Assembly: GCA_903909415.1 (NCBI GenBank)
Contig: CAIVVS010000319.1
Coordinates: 1 to 7,136, forward strand
Direction: 5' to 3'
DNA: 7,136 bases
Origin: an uncultured Pseudomonadota bacterium
Lineage (GTDB): Bacteria; Pseudomonadota; Gammaproteobacteria; Burkholderiales; SG8-39
The notes beneath the pieces were generated by a model. That model saw only the letters and a list, made by a program, of their open reading frames with translations, made no database searches and was not told the DNA's origin. The position numbers were made by a program, and so were the translations under genes. Shown here piece after piece: positions 1 through 5,917 of the stretch (position 1 is the first letter of the stretch; every line of letters begins with the position of its first letter).

Positions 1-1
1 C

Positions 2-613
2 GGCGTGTCCTACCAGCCGAGCATCCTGGTCGTGCACCCCACGCTGGGCGTGAACTCGGTGAGGGAACTGATCGCCCTGGCGCGGACCCGGCCGCTCAAC
101 TACGCCTCGGCCGGCGCCGGCAGCTCGCCGCACCTGGCCACTGAGATGCTCAACGGCGCGATGGGACTGAAGATCGCGCACGTGCCCTACAAGGGATCCG
201 GGCCGGCCGCCGCCGCTGCGCTGTCGGGCGAGGTGGAGGTCTACATCGGCGCGGGCAGCGACATCCTGCCGCACATTCGCGCCGGCAAGCTGCGCGCGCT
301 GGGCGTGGCCAATGCCAAGCGCCTGGCCATCCTGCCGGACGTGCCCACCATGCACGAGGCCGGCGTGCCGAACTTCCAGGCTGGCAGCTGGTTCGGCTTC
401 TTCGCGCCCACCGGCACCGCGCAGCCGGTCATCGGCCGCCTGAACGCGGAATTCACGAAGATCCTGTCCAGCCCGGTGGAGCGCGACCGCGTCGCGGCCG
501 GCGGCAGCGCCGACATCACCATCGGCACCCCGGAGCAGCTGGGTGACCTGGTGAAGTCCGAGATCGCCAAGTGGTCCGCGGTGATCCGCGATGCCAACAT
601 CAAGGTCGAGTGA
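2..613 (+). CDS. Bug-family TTT solute receptor, 5'-truncated by window edge
   Basis: This is the C-terminal 203 residues of a periplasmic solute-binding protein of the tripartite tricarboxylate transporter (Bug/TctC) family. The frame is open to the window edge. The GTG at position 5 lies inside the conserved fold and is not a plausible start. Family signatures are the NYASAGAGSSPHLA segment, HVPYKGSGPA, and IRAGKLRALGVANAKR followed by LPDVPTMHEAGVP. Aligned by eye with the complete Bug protein at 3088-4080, about 130 N-terminal residues are missing, including the signal peptide and the first ligand-binding loop. The two are clear paralogues but diverged, so they probably bind different ligands. 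It ends 13 bp before the dehydrogenase gene and is probably co-transcribed with it. Bug proteins bind small carboxylates, often aromatic or dicarboxylic acids. The ligand here cannot be deduced. Confidence 0.93.
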   Translation, partial: GVSYQPSILVVHPTLGVNSVRELIALARTRPLNYASAGAGSSPHLATEMLNGAMGLKIAHVPYKGSGPAAAAALSGEVEVYIGAGSDILPHIRAGKLRALGVANAKRLAILPDVPTMHEAGVPNFQAGSWFGFFAPTGTAQPVIGRLNAEFTKILSSPVERDRVAAGGSADITIGTPEQLGDLVKSEIAKWSAVIRDANIKVE

Positions 614-626
614 AGCGGGGAACGCC

Positions 627-1400
627 ATGTCGGTGATGGACCAGATCAGCGTGCGCGACCGGGTGGTGTTCATCACCGGCGCGGGGCAGGGCATAGGCCG
701 GACCTACGCGCTGGAGTTCGCGCGCGCCGGCGCGATTCCGGTCATCGCGGAGGTCAACAAGGCCAATGGCGAGCGGGTCGCGGCCGAGGTGCGCGCCGAG
801 GGTGGCCGGTGCCTCGCGATCCACACGGACGTCACCCAGCCCGCTTCCATAGCGGCGGCGGTCGCGGCGACGATGGCGGAGTACGGCCGCATCGACGTGC
901 TCATCAACAACGCGGCCATGTTCGCCAGCCTGGTGCGCGGCAACTTCGACGACATCCCGGCCGAGACCTGGGACGCGCTCTACCGCGTCAACGTCACCGG
1001 CTCGTGGCAGTGCGCGCGGGCGGTGGTGCCGCACATGCGGCGCGCCGGCTGGGGCCGGATCATCAACACCGGTTCGGCCACGGTGCCGCTGGGCATGCCC
1101 GGCTACGCGCACTACGTGTCGTCCAAGGCCGCCCTGGTCGGCCTCACGCGCGCGCTGGCGCGCGAGCTCGGCCCGCAGGGCATCACGGTTAACTGCATCA
1201 TGCCGGGCATGACCGAGACCGACGTGGACATCCCCGGGCGCACCGACCAGATCCGCGCCAAGGTGGTGGACATGCAGTGCATCAAGCGCCTGGGCACGCC
1301 CGAGGACGTCGCCGGCATGGTGCTGTTCATGGCCTCGCCTGCGGCCGGGTTCATGAGCGGCCAGTCGGTGCTGGTCGACGGCGGATCGGCGCACCTGTGA
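627..1400 (+). CDS. SDR-family NAD(P)-dependent oxidoreductase
   Basis: A 257-residue classical short-chain dehydrogenase/reductase, the usual length for the family. Visible motifs are the Rossmann TGAGQGIG at residues 17-24, Asp68 after the third strand (adenine contact), NNAA at 94-97, and the catalytic set Asn122, Ser150, Tyr163 and Lys167 (YVSSK). These are followed by PG at 193-194 and a C-terminal SGQSVLVDGG. The acidic Glu42 at the end of the second strand favours NAD(H) over NADP(H). ATG 627 is preferred because it follows a GGGGAA ribosome-binding-like stretch and gives the usual short N-terminus. An in-frame start at 591 would overlap the upstream receptor and add 12 atypical residues. 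The gene sits between a Bug receptor and a flavin monooxygenase with 13-bp gaps, which suggests one operon. It could oxidise a cis-dihydrodiol or hydroxylated intermediate in a catabolic pathway. The substrate is not evident, and SDR context is a weak predictor. Confidence 0.93.
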   Translation: MSVMDQISVRDRVVFITGAGQGIGRTYALEFARAGAIPVIAEVNKANGERVAAEVRAEGGRCLAIHTDVTQPASIAAAVAATMAEYGRIDVLINNAAMFASLVRGNFDDIPAETWDALYRVNVTGSWQCARAVVPHMRRAGWGRIINTGSATVPLGMPGYAHYVSSKAALVGLTRALARELGPQGITVNCIMPGMTETDVDIPGRTDQIRAKVVDMQCIKRLGTPEDVAGMVLFMASPAAGFMSGQSVLVDGGSAHL

Positions 1401-1413
1401 GGCGGCTGGGCGC

Positions 1414-3039
1414 ATGAAGGAAACCCACGTCCCGGTCCTGATCGTCGGCGGCGGCCCGGTGGGCCTGGCGCTGGCGATCGACCTGGCCTGGCGCGGCATA
1501 CGCACCATGCTGGTGGAGCGGCGCGACGGTTCCATCCCGCTGCCCAGGATGAACGGCGTGAACGCGCGCACCATGGAGTTCTGCCGGCGCTGGGGCATCG
1601 CCGACCGGGTGCGCAACGCCGGCTGGCCGGCGGACTTCCCGCGGCGCATGCAGTACACCAGCTCGCTGCGCGGCGAACCGTTCCACGTGATCGACTACGG
1701 CGCGCATGTCCGGCGCTCGCCGCATTCGCCGGAGCATTTCCAGCGCTGCCCGCAGACGTGGTTCGACCCCATCCTGCGCGGGCACGCGGCCAGCTTCGCC
1801 AGCAACACGCTGCGCCATCGCACCCAGCTCGACGCCTTCGAGGACCGGGGCGATGGCGTGCTCGCCACGCTCACCGACCGCGACAGCGGCGTGACCGAAC
1901 GCGTCAGCGCGGACTACCTGGTCGCCTGCGACGGCGCGAAGAGCGGCGTGCGCGAGAAGCTCGGCGTCACCATGACCGGCGACCCGCAGCTCAGCTACGA
2001 GGTCAACATCTACTTCGAGTCCGACCGGGTATTCCGCGACGCCGAGCGCCCCTCGGTGCTCAGCTGGCTGGTCCGCCCCAACGGCATGTGGGGCGGGTTG
2101 TCGGCGATCGACGGGCGGCGGCTCTGGCGGCTGTGGCTGTCGCAGATGCCGCCGGACACCGACGTCGCCGCGCTGGACGCGGGCCGCTACATACGCGATG
2201 CGGTCGGCGAGGACGTGCCGTTCAAGGTGGTCGGCGTGCTGCCCTGGCTGCGCCAGCAGCGCGTGGCCGACGCGTTCCACCGCGGCCGCGTGTTCCTGTG
2301 CGGCGATGCCGTGCACAACCTCACGCCCACCGGCGGCTTCGGCATGAACACCGGCATCCAGGACGCGGTGGACCTCGCGTGGAAGCTGCAGGGCGTGTTC
2401 AACGGCTGGGCGCCGCGCTCCATCCTCGACACCTACGTCACCGAGCGCCGCCCGGTGGCCGAGCGCAACGTGAACGAGGCGACCTATACGTTCGCCAAGC
2501 TGCTGGCGCTGCCGCACCTGCCGGCGCTGGGCACCGACGGGCCGGACGGCCGGCGCGCGCGCGACGCCATGCACCGCCACATCGTCGAGAACGACCTGGA
2601 GCGCGAGTTCCGCAACGAGGGCATCGTGCTCGGCTACCGCTACGATCCGTCGCCGCTGGTCGTGCCCGACGGCAGCGCGCCGCCGCCGGACTCGGCCACG
2701 GCCTACACCCCCAACGCGCGGCCCGGCTCGCGCGCGCCGCACGCGGAACTCGCCGACGGCCGCTCCACGCTGGACCTGTTCGGTCGCGGCTACGTGCTGA
2801 TGAAGATGGGCACGGACGGCGTGGCGCTGTCCACGCAGGCCTTCGAGGCGGCGGCGTACGCGCATTGCCTGCCGCTGGAAGTGGTGAGCCTGCCCGAGCC
2901 GAACGTGCGCGAGATGTACGCGCAGCCGCTCGCGCTGGTGAGGCCCGACGGGCATGTCGCGTGGCGTGGCGCAGCCATGCCGGCCGGCGTGCGCGGCCTG
3001 GTGGACGCGATTCGCGGCGTGTCAAAAAACATCAATTAA
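1414..3039 (+). CDS. Class A FAD-dependent aromatic hydroxylase-like monooxygenase
   Basis: A 541-residue flavoprotein monooxygenase of the MhpA/TfdB/phenol hydroxylase type, which uses FAD, NAD(P)H and O2 to hydroxylate aromatic rings. The dinucleotide motif GGGPVG is at residues 12-17, with Glu35 ending the second strand to bind the FAD ribose. The DG motif (CDGAKSGVR) has Asp173. The GD motif (LCGDAVHNLTPTGGFG) has Gly297-Asp298. A C-terminal thioredoxin-like region is recognisable from PGSRAPHAEL (437 on), DLFGRGYVL (454-462) and the near-terminal LVRPDGHVAWRG. Domain order and length are normal for this class, with no sign of truncation. It begins 13 bp after the dehydrogenase with only a weak GGCGGCTGGG leader, consistent with translational coupling. 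The motifs do not fix the substrate: a phenol, hydroxybenzoate or hydroxyphenylpropionate is possible, as is a non-aromatic polyketide-like ring. Family assignment is secure; specificity is open. Confidence 0.94.
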   Translation: MKETHVPVLIVGGGPVGLALAIDLAWRGIRTMLVERRDGSIPLPRMNGVNARTMEFCRRWGIADRVRNAGWPADFPRRMQYTSSLRGEPFHVIDYGAHVRRSPHSPEHFQRCPQTWFDPILRGHAASFASNTLRHRTQLDAFEDRGDGVLATLTDRDSGVTERVSADYLVACDGAKSGVREKLGVTMTGDPQLSYEVNIYFESDRVFRDAERPSVLSWLVRPNGMWGGLSAIDGRRLWRLWLSQMPPDTDVAALDAGRYIRDAVGEDVPFKVVGVLPWLRQQRVADAFHRGRVFLCGDAVHNLTPTGGFGMNTGIQDAVDLAWKLQGVFNGWAPRSILDTYVTERRPVAERNVNEATYTFAKLLALPHLPALGTDGPDGRRARDAMHRHIVENDLEREFRNEGIVLGYRYDPSPLVVPDGSAPPPDSATAYTPNARPGSRAPHAELADGRSTLDLFGRGYVLMKMGTDGVALSTQAFEAAAYAHCLPLEVVSLPEPNVREMYAQPLALVRPDGHVAWRGAAMPAGVRGLVDAIRGVSKNIN

Positions 3040-3072
3040 AACAGCGACTTAATCATAAATCAACGCTTTTCT
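3019..3072 (+). promoter_or_regulatory. AT-rich leader, possible internal promoter region
   Basis: The end of the monooxygenase gene and its 3' gap form a sharp AT-rich island in an otherwise G+C-rich run, with A-tracts near 3024-3028 and 3038-3041 and a CATAAA at 3054-3059. No convincing paired -35/-10 hexamers at 16-18 bp spacing were found by eye. The call rests on composition and on position before a gene with its own strong ribosome-binding site. No terminator-like hairpin with a T-run is present, so read-through from upstream is equally possible. Confidence 0.25.
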
Positions 3073-3081
3073 GGAGGAGGT
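3073..3081 (+). promoter_or_regulatory. Strong Shine-Dalgarno sequence of the second Bug gene
   Basis: GGAGGAGGT lies 6 nt before ATG 3088 and is a near-ideal match to the anti-Shine-Dalgarno. It fixes the start codon of the receptor gene. It is much stronger than the leaders of the dehydrogenase and monooxygenase genes, which suggests that the binding protein is made in excess over the enzymes, as is common for periplasmic receptors. Confidence 0.85.
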
Positions 3082-3087
3082 CCTGCC

Positions 3088-4080
3088 ATGCAAGCAAGCA
3101 CACCCGGTTTCGCGCGCGCGCTGCTCGTGCTCGCATTCGCCGTCGTATCTGCTGCAACCGGCGGCGCCGCGCTCGCGCAGTCGTTCCCGTCGCGCCCGAT
3201 CAAGCTGATCATCCCGTTCCCGCCGGGCGGGCCCACCGACGCCGCAGGCCGGCTGATCGCGCAGAAGATGTCCGAGGGCCTGGGCCAGCAGGTGGTGGTG
3301 GAGACGCGCGCCGGCGCCAGCGGCATCCCGGGCACGGATGCCGGCGCGAAGGCCGCGCCCGATGGCTACACGCTGACCTATGCCACCACCTCCACGTTCA
3401 GCATCCTGCCCAGCCTCGCGGCCAGCCTGCCCTACGACCCGCGCAAGTCCTTCGCGCCGATCAGCATGGTGGCCAACGGCCCGCTGCTGATCGTCGTGCA
3501 TGCCGACGTGCCGGCGCAGAACCTGCGCGAGTTCATCGCGCTCGCCAAGGCGCAGCCGCGGGTGATCAACTACGGCTCGGCCGGCAGCGGCACCGTGCCG
3601 CACCTCGCGGGCGAGCTGTACAAGTCGATGGCGGACGTGGACCTCACGCACATCCCCTACAAGGGCTCGGGTCCAGCGCAGACCGACCTGATCGCCGGGC
3701 GCATCCAGGCCATGTTCGACGCGGTCGCGCCGCTCCTGCCCAACGTGCGCGCCGGCAAGCTGCGCGCGCTGGCCATTGCCAGCAACAAGCGCCTGTCGCT
3801 GATGCCGGACACGCCCACCGCCGCCGAGGCCGGCCTGCCGGGCTATGAGGTCGGCCTGTGGAACGGCGTGCTCGCCCCGGCCGGCACGCCGCGCGAGGTC
3901 GTCATGCAGTTGAACGGCGTGATGCGCCGCGCGCTGGCCGAGCCCTCCACCGAGGAAACGCTGCTGCGCTACGGCCTGGTGCCCTCGTGGAACACGCCCG
4001 AGGCCTTCGCCGCCGCGATGGAAACCGAGACCGCGCGCTGGGCGAAGGTCGTCAAGGCCTCGGGCGCGAAGCTGGACTAG
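3088..4080 (+). CDS. Bug-family TTT periplasmic solute receptor (complete)
   Basis: A 330-residue tripartite tricarboxylate transporter receptor, full length for the Bug/TctC family. Residues 1-30 form a Sec signal peptide: Arg10, a hydrophobic core of about 11-23, and an Ala-Leu-Ala cleavage site at 28-30. The mature protein opens with the family's FPSRPIKLIIPF strand. PFPPGGPTD at 43-51 is the first ligand-binding loop, with Asp51 in the position typical of Bug proteins. Further signatures are YGSAGSGTVPHLAGE (162-176), HIPYKGSGP (188-196), Asp211 after the AGRIQAMF strand, and VRAGKLRAL from 220. The start is set by the strong ribosome-binding site 6 nt upstream. No TctA or TctB membrane subunits are nearby, so it is an orphan receptor, as is common in Burkholderiales. 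Placement directly before a Rieske oxygenase suggests it captures that pathway's carboxylated substrate. The ligand is unknown. Confidence 0.96.
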   Translation: MQASTPGFARALLVLAFAVVSAATGGAALAQSFPSRPIKLIIPFPPGGPTDAAGRLIAQKMSEGLGQQVVVETRAGASGIPGTDAGAKAAPDGYTLTYATTSTFSILPSLAASLPYDPRKSFAPISMVANGPLLIVVHADVPAQNLREFIALAKAQPRVINYGSAGSGTVPHLAGELYKSMADVDLTHIPYKGSGPAQTDLIAGRIQAMFDAVAPLLPNVRAGKLRALAIASNKRLSLMPDTPTAAEAGLPGYEVGLWNGVLAPAGTPREVVMQLNGVMRRALAEPSTEETLLRYGLVPSWNTPEAFAAAMETETARWAKVVKASGAKLD

Positions 4081-4096
4081 CGCGGGCGGGCAACGC

Positions 4097-4102
4097 AAGG
4101 AG
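4097..4102 (+). promoter_or_regulatory. Ribosome-binding site of the Rieske oxygenase gene
   Basis: AAGGAG is followed by 11 nt and ATG 4114. The spacing is slightly long but workable. It supports the start chosen for the Rieske gene, which lies 33 bp after the Bug stop codon. Confidence 0.7.
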
Positions 4103-4113
4103 TCGGCAACACC

Positions 4114-5355
4114 ATGGCGCTAACCAAGTCAGAGAACGAGCGCCTCACGCAAGTCGAGGGCGAGGCACCCATGGGCCAGTGGTTGCGGCGCGAGCACTGG
4201 ATCCCGTTCGCCATCAGCGGCAAGCTCGTCGCCGACGGCGCGCCGCTGCGCGTGCGCCTGCTGGGCGAGGACTTCGTCGCCTTCCGCGCCACCGACGGGC
4301 GCGTCGGCCTGTTCGACGAGCGCTGCCCGCACCGCGGCGCCTCGCTCGCGCTGGCGCGCAACGAGCACAACGCGCTGCGCTGCATCTACCACGGCTGGCA
4401 GTTCGGCGTGGACGGGCGCACGCTGGACGTGCCCACGCAGGCCGGCGACAAGGAAGCGTTCTGCCGCGACGTGCCGCTGCGCCACTACCCGGTGCGCGAG
4501 GGCGGCGGCATCGCTTGGGTGTGGCTGGGCGAGCAGGGCAGGAAGGGCGCGACGCCGCCGGCCTTCCCGGACTTTGAATTCATGCACATCCCGCCGGAGA
4601 ACCGGGCGGTGTTCAAGCAGACCGGCCACTTCAACTGGGTTCAGGCGGTGGAGACCACCATGGACTCGGCGCATGCCGGCGTGCTGCACCAGAGCCACGT
4701 GGCGGGCATGACGCTCGCGCACCTGGCCGAGGACCTCGCGCCGGTGTACGAGATCGAGAACCGGCCGTACGGATTCCGCTACGCCGGCATACGCACGCTG
4801 CCCGAGGGCAAGCGCTACGTGCGCGTGAATGCCTTCGTGCTGCCGTGGTACGGGGTGATCGCGCCGCGCACCTCACCTTACGAGGGCGGCAACGTGTTCT
4901 TCGCCGTGCCGATCGACAACGAGCACAGCACCTACTGGACGGTGCGCTACAAAATGGACGGGCCGATCGAGCAGGACCCCATGATCGCCTTCACCGACCC
5001 GGACGACTGGCCGCCCAAGGTGCCCGGCACGCCTGCGAACAACTGGGGCCAGGACCGCGCACTGATGAAGCAGGGCCACTTCACCGGCTTCCCGCAGCAC
5101 CTGACCACCGAGGACCTGGTGATCGCGGAGAGCCAGGGCCCCATCCTCGACCGCACCAGGGAGTACCTCAACACCGGCGACGCGGCACTGGTGCGGCTGC
5201 GCCGCCTGCTGCTGGAGGCGGTGGCCGTGTTCCATGGCGCAAGCGACACGCGCCAGACCGCGGCCAGCCCGGCCAAGGTGGACTACCCCGCGTTGCGCGG
5301 CGTGGCGGGCATGCTGGAGCCGGGCGCCGACTGGCGCAAGCTGCGCGACTACTGA
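4114..5355 (+). CDS. Rieske non-heme iron oxygenase alpha subunit, phthalate 4,5-dioxygenase-like
   Basis: A 413-residue catalytic subunit of a ring-hydroxylating or O-demethylating oxygenase. The N-terminal Rieske [2Fe-2S] domain has Cys71-x-His73 and Cys90-x2-His93 (CPHRG and CIYHGW) separated by 16 residues. The catalytic domain has the mononuclear iron motif NWVQAVETTMDSAHAGVLH, with His187 and His192 as ligands and Asp184 as the likely bridge to the neighbouring Rieske centre. Asp334, in TTEDLVIAESQG, fits the third iron ligand by analogy with dicamba demethylase and phthalate dioxygenase. The ESQGPILDRTREYL segment and single-subunit architecture place it in the phthalate dioxygenase/PobA/vanillate demethylase group, not the alpha3-beta3 benzene or naphthalene group. 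Such enzymes need a reductase, often FMN plus plant-type [2Fe-2S], and none is encoded here. No beta subunit is present either. Hydroxylation and demethylation are both possible. The gene ends the plus-strand run, before a palindromic repeat array. Confidence 0.95.
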   Translation: MALTKSENERLTQVEGEAPMGQWLRREHWIPFAISGKLVADGAPLRVRLLGEDFVAFRATDGRVGLFDERCPHRGASLALARNEHNALRCIYHGWQFGVDGRTLDVPTQAGDKEAFCRDVPLRHYPVREGGGIAWVWLGEQGRKGATPPAFPDFEFMHIPPENRAVFKQTGHFNWVQAVETTMDSAHAGVLHQSHVAGMTLAHLAEDLAPVYEIENRPYGFRYAGIRTLPEGKRYVRVNAFVLPWYGVIAPRTSPYEGGNVFFAVPIDNEHSTYWTVRYKMDGPIEQDPMIAFTDPDDWPPKVPGTPANNWGQDRALMKQGHFTGFPQHLTTEDLVIAESQGPILDRTREYLNTGDAALVRLRRLLLEAVAVFHGASDTRQTAASPAKVDYPALRGVAGMLEPGADWRKLRDY

Positions 5356-5383
5356 CGCGGCTTACCCGCAGCCATCGAAACGC

Positions 5384-5417
5384 CACTGGATTCCCGCTTT
5401 CGCGGGAATGACGGGGG
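5384..5417 (-). repeat. Palindrome A1 (dRS3-like)
   Basis: A perfect 8-bp stem, ATTCCCGC/GCGGGAAT, at 5390-5397 and 5402-5409 around a TTTC loop. CACTGG precedes it and GACGGGGG follows. It starts 29 bp after the Rieske stop codon. No T-run follows, so it is not a canonical intrinsic terminator, but the hairpin could protect the 3' end of the mRNA. The minus strand is given because its arms there read in the same sense as the B units. Confidence 0.9.
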
Positions 5418-5457
5418 CTTCGGGTCAGCGCAGCGCGGTGGTTGCCACAAGATCGCC

Positions 5458-5501
5458 GTCATTCCGGACGCCGCGACAGCGTCGAGCCGGAATCCAGTGT
5501 C
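5458..5501 (+). repeat. Palindrome B1 (long form)
   Basis: Outer arms ATTCCGG (5461-5467) and CCGGAAT (5487-5493) enclose an inner stem, GCCGC/GCGTC, with one mismatch around a GACA loop. The unit begins GTC and ends CCAGTGTC, as in B2 and B3. Confidence 0.88.
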
Positions 5502-5527
5502 TTTTGCAGAATCTCGGACACGAACGC

Positions 5528-5561
5528 GACTGGATTCCCGCTTTCGCGGGAATGACGGGGG
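5528..5561 (-). repeat. Palindrome A2 (dRS3-like)
   Basis: It matches A1 and A3 except for its first base (G in place of C). Stem arms are 5534-5541 and 5546-5553 with a TTTC loop at 5542-5545. Confidence 0.9.
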
Positions 5562-5644
5562 CTTCGCATCCATCGGTGCAGCGCGGTAATGACGGAGGCG
5601 TTGTTGCCGCCGGCGCAACGCAGGACACGGGCCACGCAGTCCGG

Positions 5645-5688
5645 GTCATTCCGGACGCCGCGACAGCGGCGAGCCGGAATCCAGTGTC
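5645..5688 (+). repeat. Palindrome B2 (long form)
   Basis: Outer arms are at 5648-5654 and 5674-5680. The inner perfect stem GCCGC/GCGGC is at 5657-5661 and 5666-5670 around a GACA loop. It lies exactly 187 bp after B1. Its right end, GGAATCCAGTG at 5676-5686, is an 11-bp inverted match to the left end of A3 (5715-5725). Confidence 0.9.
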
Positions 5689-5714
5689 TTTCGCGGAATC
5701 TCGGAGACGAACGC

Positions 5715-5748
5715 CACTGGATTCCCGCTTTCGCGGGAATGACGGGGG
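5715..5748 (-). repeat. Palindrome A3 (dRS3-like)
   Basis: Identical to A1 over all 34 bases. Stem arms are 5721-5728 and 5733-5740. It lies 187 bp after A2. Confidence 0.9.
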
Positions 5749-5830
5749 CCTCGCATCCACCGGCGCAACGCGGTAACGACAGGGGCTTCGTTGCCGCCGG
5801 CGCAACGCGGGACACCGGCCACGCAGTCCG

Positions 5831-5875
5831 GTCATTCCGGACGCTGCGGCAAGCAGCGAGCCGGAATCCAGTGTC
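5831..5875 (+). repeat. Palindrome B3 (long form)
   Basis: Outer arms are at 5834-5840 and 5861-5867. The inner stem GCTGC/GCAGC at 5843-5847 and 5853-5857 carries a T-A pair where B2 has C-G, and the loop has five bases (GGCAA). It lies 42 bp beyond the stop codon of the minus-strand hydrolase gene, so it would fold in that gene's 3' transcript. Confidence 0.88.
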
Positions 5876-5917
5876 GTTCTGCCGTCACCGGATCAGGCCG
5901 TCCCCGCCGACCCGCCT

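Larger units (their letters stand above)
5384..5875. repeat. Alternating A/B palindrome array with ~187-bp tandem periodicity
   Basis: The 562-bp convergent intergenic region is almost filled by six palindromes in the order A1-B1-A2-B2-A3-B3. A and B share outer arms (GTCATTCC...GGAATCCAGT) but lie in opposite orientations, like the alternating REP units of enterobacterial BIMEs. A2 to A3 and B1 to B2 are each spaced 187 bp, and B2 to B3 186 bp. A1 to A2 is only 144 bp because the A1-B1 spacer is about 43 bp shorter than the other two. Spacers are also similar between copies, for example CCAGTGTCTTT and GCCGCCGGCGCAACGC. Open frames across this region are translations of the repeat and not genes. 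No transposase or tRNA is present. The 28 bp before and 42 bp after the array show nothing further. Confidence 0.93.

Noticed and set aside
591..626. Upstream ATG start for the SDR gene at 591
   Set aside because: It would overlap the Bug gene and add residues unlike an SDR N-terminus. ATG 627 has a better leader and the normal length.
1351..2955. 534-codon minus-strand open frame antisense to the FAD monooxygenase
   Set aside because: Its translation is low-complexity and rich in Arg, His, Val and Ala, as expected of the opposite strand of a G+C-rich gene. The plus strand encodes an enzyme with intact FAD motifs.
1758..3848. 696-codon plus-strand open frame crossing the monooxygenase and Bug genes
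   Set aside because: It is an Arg/Ala-rich frame-shifted shadow spanning two well-supported genes and their gap, with no recognisable domain.
3049..4098. 349-codon minus-strand open frame antisense to the second Bug gene
   Set aside because: Composition is that of a shadow frame, and the plus-strand protein has a signal peptide, a strong ribosome-binding site and family motifs.
1498..4793. Rare ATA isoleucine codons before CGC arginine codons at a few sites
   Set aside because: ATC-CGC pairs also occur (near 584 and 1252), so there is no clear avoidance or signal. The cases are too few to interpret.
5384..5417. Rho-independent terminator after the Rieske gene
   Set aside because: The hairpin is followed by GACGGGGG and not a T-run, and the same element recurs three times as part of the repeat family.
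5384..5875. CRISPR array
   Set aside because: The repeats are two palindrome types in alternating orientation, the spacers are themselves repeated, and spacing is irregular at first. No cas gene is present.
5384..5875. Insertion sequence or transposon remnant carrying its own transposase
   Set aside because: No transposase-like coding sequence, long terminal inverted repeats or target duplication can be seen. The region is explained by the short palindromes alone.
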